Notes under the pieces: model-generated
What the model was told of the DNA's origin: nothing
What the model saw: the letters and a program-made list of their open reading frames with translations, nothing else
Databases searched by the model: none
Shown: positions 4,911 to 6,998 of the stretch, in pieces
Layout of the letters: each line of letters begins with the position of its first letter
Position numbering within the stretch: position 1 is the stretch's first letter
Program-made: the position numbers and the translations under genes
Assembly: GCA_039916225.1 (NCBI GenBank)
Contig: JBDSLU010000293.1
Location: 1 to 6,998, forward strand
Origin: JBDSLU01 sp039916225
Lineage (GTDB): Bacteria > Acidobacteriota > Vicinamibacteria > Vicinamibacterales > Vicinamibacteraceae
Direction: 5' to 3'
DNA: 6,998 nt

Positions 4911-6788
4911 GTGCCCGTAGACGTCCAGGTGAACACCGCTGCGCTCAAGAACATCGCCACCCAGCTCCGCATCGACTCGGTGAAGTCGACGAGCGAGGCC
5001 GGCAGCGGCCACCCCACCACGTGCTGTTCCGCCGCGGAGATCGTCTCGACGCTCTTCTTCGGCGAAATGCGCTTCGATCCGCAGACGCCGCAGAGCGATC
5101 AGAACGACCGCTTCGTGCTGTCGAAGGGCCACGCCGCCCCGATCCTCTACGCCGCCTGGGCCGAAGCCGGTCTCTTCCCGCGCAGCGAGGTCATGAAGCT
5201 GCGCGAGTACACCTCCGACCTCGAAGGTCACCCGACGCCACGTCTGAACTTCGTCGACCTGGCGACGGGCTCGCTTGGCCAGGGTCTGGCCGCCGCCGTC
5301 GGCATCGCGCTCAACGCCCGCCGCATCGGCTCGCCGGCCCGCACCTACGTGGTGATGGGCGACGGTGAATCGGCGGAAGGCTCGGTGTGGGAAGCCGCCC
5401 AGATGGGCGAGTTCTTCAAGCTCGATACGATCTGCGCGGTGACCGACGTCAACCGCCTCGGGCAGAGCCGGGCGACGCAGCTCGGGCACGATCTCGAACA
5501 GCTCGCCAGCCGCTGGCGCGCCTTCGGCTGGCACGCCATCATCGTCGACGGGCACGACGTCGACGCGCTGCTCGCGGCCTACGCCGACGCGCGCCAGACG
5601 ACCGGCAAGCCGACGATGATCCTGGCCCGCACGCTCAAGGGCAAGGGCGTGTCGTTCGCCGAGAACAAGGACGGCTGGCACGGCAAGGCCTTCAAGAAGG
5701 GCGAGGAGCTCGACAAGGCGCTGGCCGAGCTCGAATCGCAGTACATCAAGGACGCCGGGCCCCGCGGCCCGATCCCGATGCCCGAGAAGAAGGGCTCCGT
5801 GCCGGATCTCCGGCCCAAGGCGCCCGGCGAGATGCCGGCGCCGGCCTACAAGATGGGCGAGCTGGTCGCGACCCGCGAGGCCTACGGCACCGCGCTCGCC
5901 AAGCTGGGCGCGCTCGATCCGCGCGTCGTGGCGCTCGACTCCGACGTCGGCAACTCGACCTTCAGCGATCGTTTCGAGAAGCTGTTCCCGGAGCGCTTCT
6001 ACCAGGCGTTCATCGCCGAGCAGGGGATGATGGGCGCGGCGATGGGCCTCGCCAGCCGCGGCGCCATCGCCTTCCCGTCGACGTTCGCGTGCTTCCTGAG
6101 CCGCGCCTACGACTTCGCCCGCATGGCCAACATCAGCGTACTGAACGTCAAGATGGCCGGCTCGCACGCCGGCGTCTCGATCGGCGAAGACGGCCCCTCG
6201 CAGATGGCTCTCGAGGATCTGGCGATGTGCCGCGCCCAGCCGAATATCGCCGTACTCTACCCGTGCGACGCGGTCAGCGCCGAGCGCCTCGTGGCGCTCG
6301 CCGCCTCCTACCCGGGGCCTGCCTATATTCGCACCAGCCGGCCGAAGACCGAGGTCATCTACGCGAACGACGAGCGGTTTGAAATCGGCGGCCTGAAAGT
6401 GCTGCGCCAGGATGCCGCCGACAAGGTCACCGTCGTCGGAGCCGGCGTCACGGTATTCGAAGCGCTGAAAGCCTACGAGCAGCTGAAGAGCGAGGGAACG
6501 CTAATCCGGGTCATCGACCTGTATTCGCTTGCCCCGGTTGACGCCGCCGGGCTAAGGGCTGCCGGCACGGCGACGGGCGGTCACATCATCACCGTCGAAG
6601 ATCACTACGCTGCCGGCGGCATCGGCGATGCCGTCGCGGAGGCGGTCGCCGAGGCGGGCGTTCGCGTCCACCGGATCGCCGTTCGCGAGATCCCCCACAG
6701 CGGCAAGCCCGATGAACTGCTCGATCGATACGGCATCTCCGCCAAACACATCGTCGAAGCGGTTAGAACGGCGATTGCCTCGGCCTAG
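4911..6788 (+). CDS. tkt: Transketolase, animal-type short form
   Basis: This 625-residue thiamine-diphosphate enzyme transfers two-carbon ketol units between sugar phosphates in the pentose phosphate pathway, in the cytoplasm. The start is GTG: TAG lies in frame 6 nt upstream and GGAGG is well spaced. The N-terminal domain has GSGHPT (31-36), SKGH (71-74), the ThDP/metal motif GDGES (150-154) with N181 in DVNRLGQS (179-186), and WHGK (256-259). The central domain has ATREAYG (320-326), NSTFS (348-352), the cofactor-activating glutamate E370 in AEQ, and GSHAGVSIGEDGPSQMALED (417-436). R474 in IRTSRP should contact the sugar phosphate. The C-terminal domain runs from about 495. The length and GSGHPT, NRLGQS, FGWHAIIVDGH and GPSQMALEDLAM resemble human TKT (623 aa, from memory) more than E. 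coli TktA (about 663 aa, GSGHPG). It is transcribed away from the operon and looks monocistronic. A/T-ending codons rise over the last roughly 136 codons. DXS is excluded by motifs and gene layout. Confidence 0.96.
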   Translation: MPVDVQVNTAALKNIATQLRIDSVKSTSEAGSGHPTTCCSAAEIVSTLFFGEMRFDPQTPQSDQNDRFVLSKGHAAPILYAAWAEAGLFPRSEVMKLREYTSDLEGHPTPRLNFVDLATGSLGQGLAAAVGIALNARRIGSPARTYVVMGDGESAEGSVWEAAQMGEFFKLDTICAVTDVNRLGQSRATQLGHDLEQLASRWRAFGWHAIIVDGHDVDALLAAYADARQTTGKPTMILARTLKGKGVSFAENKDGWHGKAFKKGEELDKALAELESQYIKDAGPRGPIPMPEKKGSVPDLRPKAPGEMPAPAYKMGELVATREAYGTALAKLGALDPRVVALDSDVGNSTFSDRFEKLFPERFYQAFIAEQGMMGAAMGLASRGAIAFPSTFACFLSRAYDFARMANISVLNVKMAGSHAGVSIGEDGPSQMALEDLAMCRAQPNIAVLYPCDAVSAERLVALAASYPGPAYIRTSRPKTEVIYANDERFEIGGLKVLRQDAADKVTVVGAGVTVFEALKAYEQLKSEGTLIRVIDLYSLAPVDAAGLRAAGTATGGHIITVEDHYAAGGIGDAVAEAVAEAGVRVHRIAVREIPHSGKPDELLDRYGISAKHIVEAVRTAIASA

Positions 6789-6826
6789 AACGGACAATCC
6801 GAGCGAGTGAGAGCGACGCCGGGACA

Positions 6827-6858
6827 GACGGCACGGTTCGAGCTCAAACCGTGCCGTC
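6827..6858. terminator. 12-bp stem-loop between convergent genes
   Basis: GACGGCACGGTT (6827-6838) and AACCGTGCCGTC (6847-6858) are perfect complements around an 8-nt loop that contains GAGCTC. The hairpin lies 38 nt after the transketolase stop and 8 nt after the stop of the converging minus-strand gene, so it could end both transcripts. No T-run follows on either side. It may act as a bidirectional, U-tract-poor terminator or as a 3'-end stabiliser. Confidence 0.6.
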
Positions 6859-6866
6859 CATCCGCC

Positions 6867-6998
6867 CTACGGAGCCCCCTGCTTCTTCTGGTGCCGCTGA
6901 CGGCCCCGTTCCATCCGCTGCTCCATCTGCGCCTGCAGCGTCTTGGCCTGTTGCTGTTGGTCCGGGGTCAGAATCTGCCAGACCTCGGCTCGGATCTG
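6867..6998 (-). CDS. C-terminal fragment of a Spy/CpxP-like LTxxQ periplasmic protein (cut by window edge)
   Basis: Reading from the right edge on the minus strand, 43 codons run to TAG at 6869-6867; the start lies outside the window. The visible tail begins IRAEVWQILTPDQQQQAK, with the LTxxQ motif (LTPDQ) that defines the Spy/CpxP family, followed by a highly charged helix rich in Gln, Arg and Lys ending in KKQGAP. Family members are small secreted helical proteins: Spy is a periplasmic chaperone and CpxP senses envelope stress. A signal peptide cannot be seen because the N-terminus is missing. It converges with transketolase across the 6827-6858 stem-loop. The motif is short and the fragment small, so the family call is good but not certain. 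Confidence 0.72.
   Translation of the reverse strand, partial: QIRAEVWQILTPDQQQQAKTLQAQMEQRMERGRQRHQKKQGAP

Noticed and set aside
4130..5368. 412-codon plus-strand open frame crossing the intergenic region
   Set aside because: It overlaps both the lipoprotein (antisense) and the transketolase 5' half in another frame. It is Arg-rich and without motifs.
4683..6167. 494-codon minus-strand open frame
   Set aside because: It is antisense to transketolase and overlaps the start of the minus-strand lipoprotein. It shows only shadow-type composition.
6801..6816. Direct repeat GAGCGA with 10-bp period after transketolase
   Set aside because: It is only two 6-bp copies in GC-rich sequence and easily arises by chance.

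Overview
The window is a GC-rich bacterial chromosomal segment with strongly G/C-biased third codon positions, short intergenic gaps and ordinary housekeeping metabolism. I see no mobile element, phage gene, CRISPR array, rRNA or recognisable tRNA. Three features suggest, but do not prove, an Acidobacteriota-like (Vicinamibacteria-type) or similar high-GC soil bacterium: a short 'animal-type' transketolase, a Spy/CpxP-like LTxxQ protein, and a small CxxC 'CGH..GW' protein. This is inference from general familiarity; no search was run.

Layout, left to right. Positions 1-57 hold a nested GACGGGC/GCCCGTC palindrome just downstream of a small minus-strand gene (58-366) for a Cys/His-rich protein with a strong Shine-Dalgarno. 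Positions 367-681 hold no gene I can support, only hairpins and an imperfect sigma-54-like box. Positions 682-4798 are a compact four-gene minus-strand cluster with gaps of 8, 22 and 4 nt. In transcription order it encodes a two-domain secreted (probably lipo-) protein, an NAD-type isocitrate dehydrogenase, a PlsB/GPAT-like acyltransferase and a monofunctional proline dehydrogenase. A 112-nt divergent intergenic region (4799-4910) separates this cluster from a plus-strand transketolase (4911-6788). That gap carries a perfect 9-bp inverted repeat. After the transketolase a 12-bp stem-loop sits between convergent genes. The right edge cuts through the last 43 codons of a minus-strand LTxxQ (Spy/CpxP-like) protein.

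How the genes may fit together. Proline dehydrogenase feeds electrons to the respiratory chain, and its carbon reaches glutamate and 2-oxoglutarate. NAD-isocitrate dehydrogenase also makes 2-oxoglutarate. The PlsB-like enzyme would start phospholipid synthesis. Transketolase links glycolysis and the pentose phosphate pathway. The set reads as central carbon and membrane metabolism. I do not see a convincing new defence, mobile or biosynthetic system. The points most worth checking are the divergent operator-like inverted repeat, the apparently leaderless first gene of the operon, the internally duplicated lipoprotein, the animal-type transketolase with a compositional shift over its C-terminal domain, and the unusual operon content.
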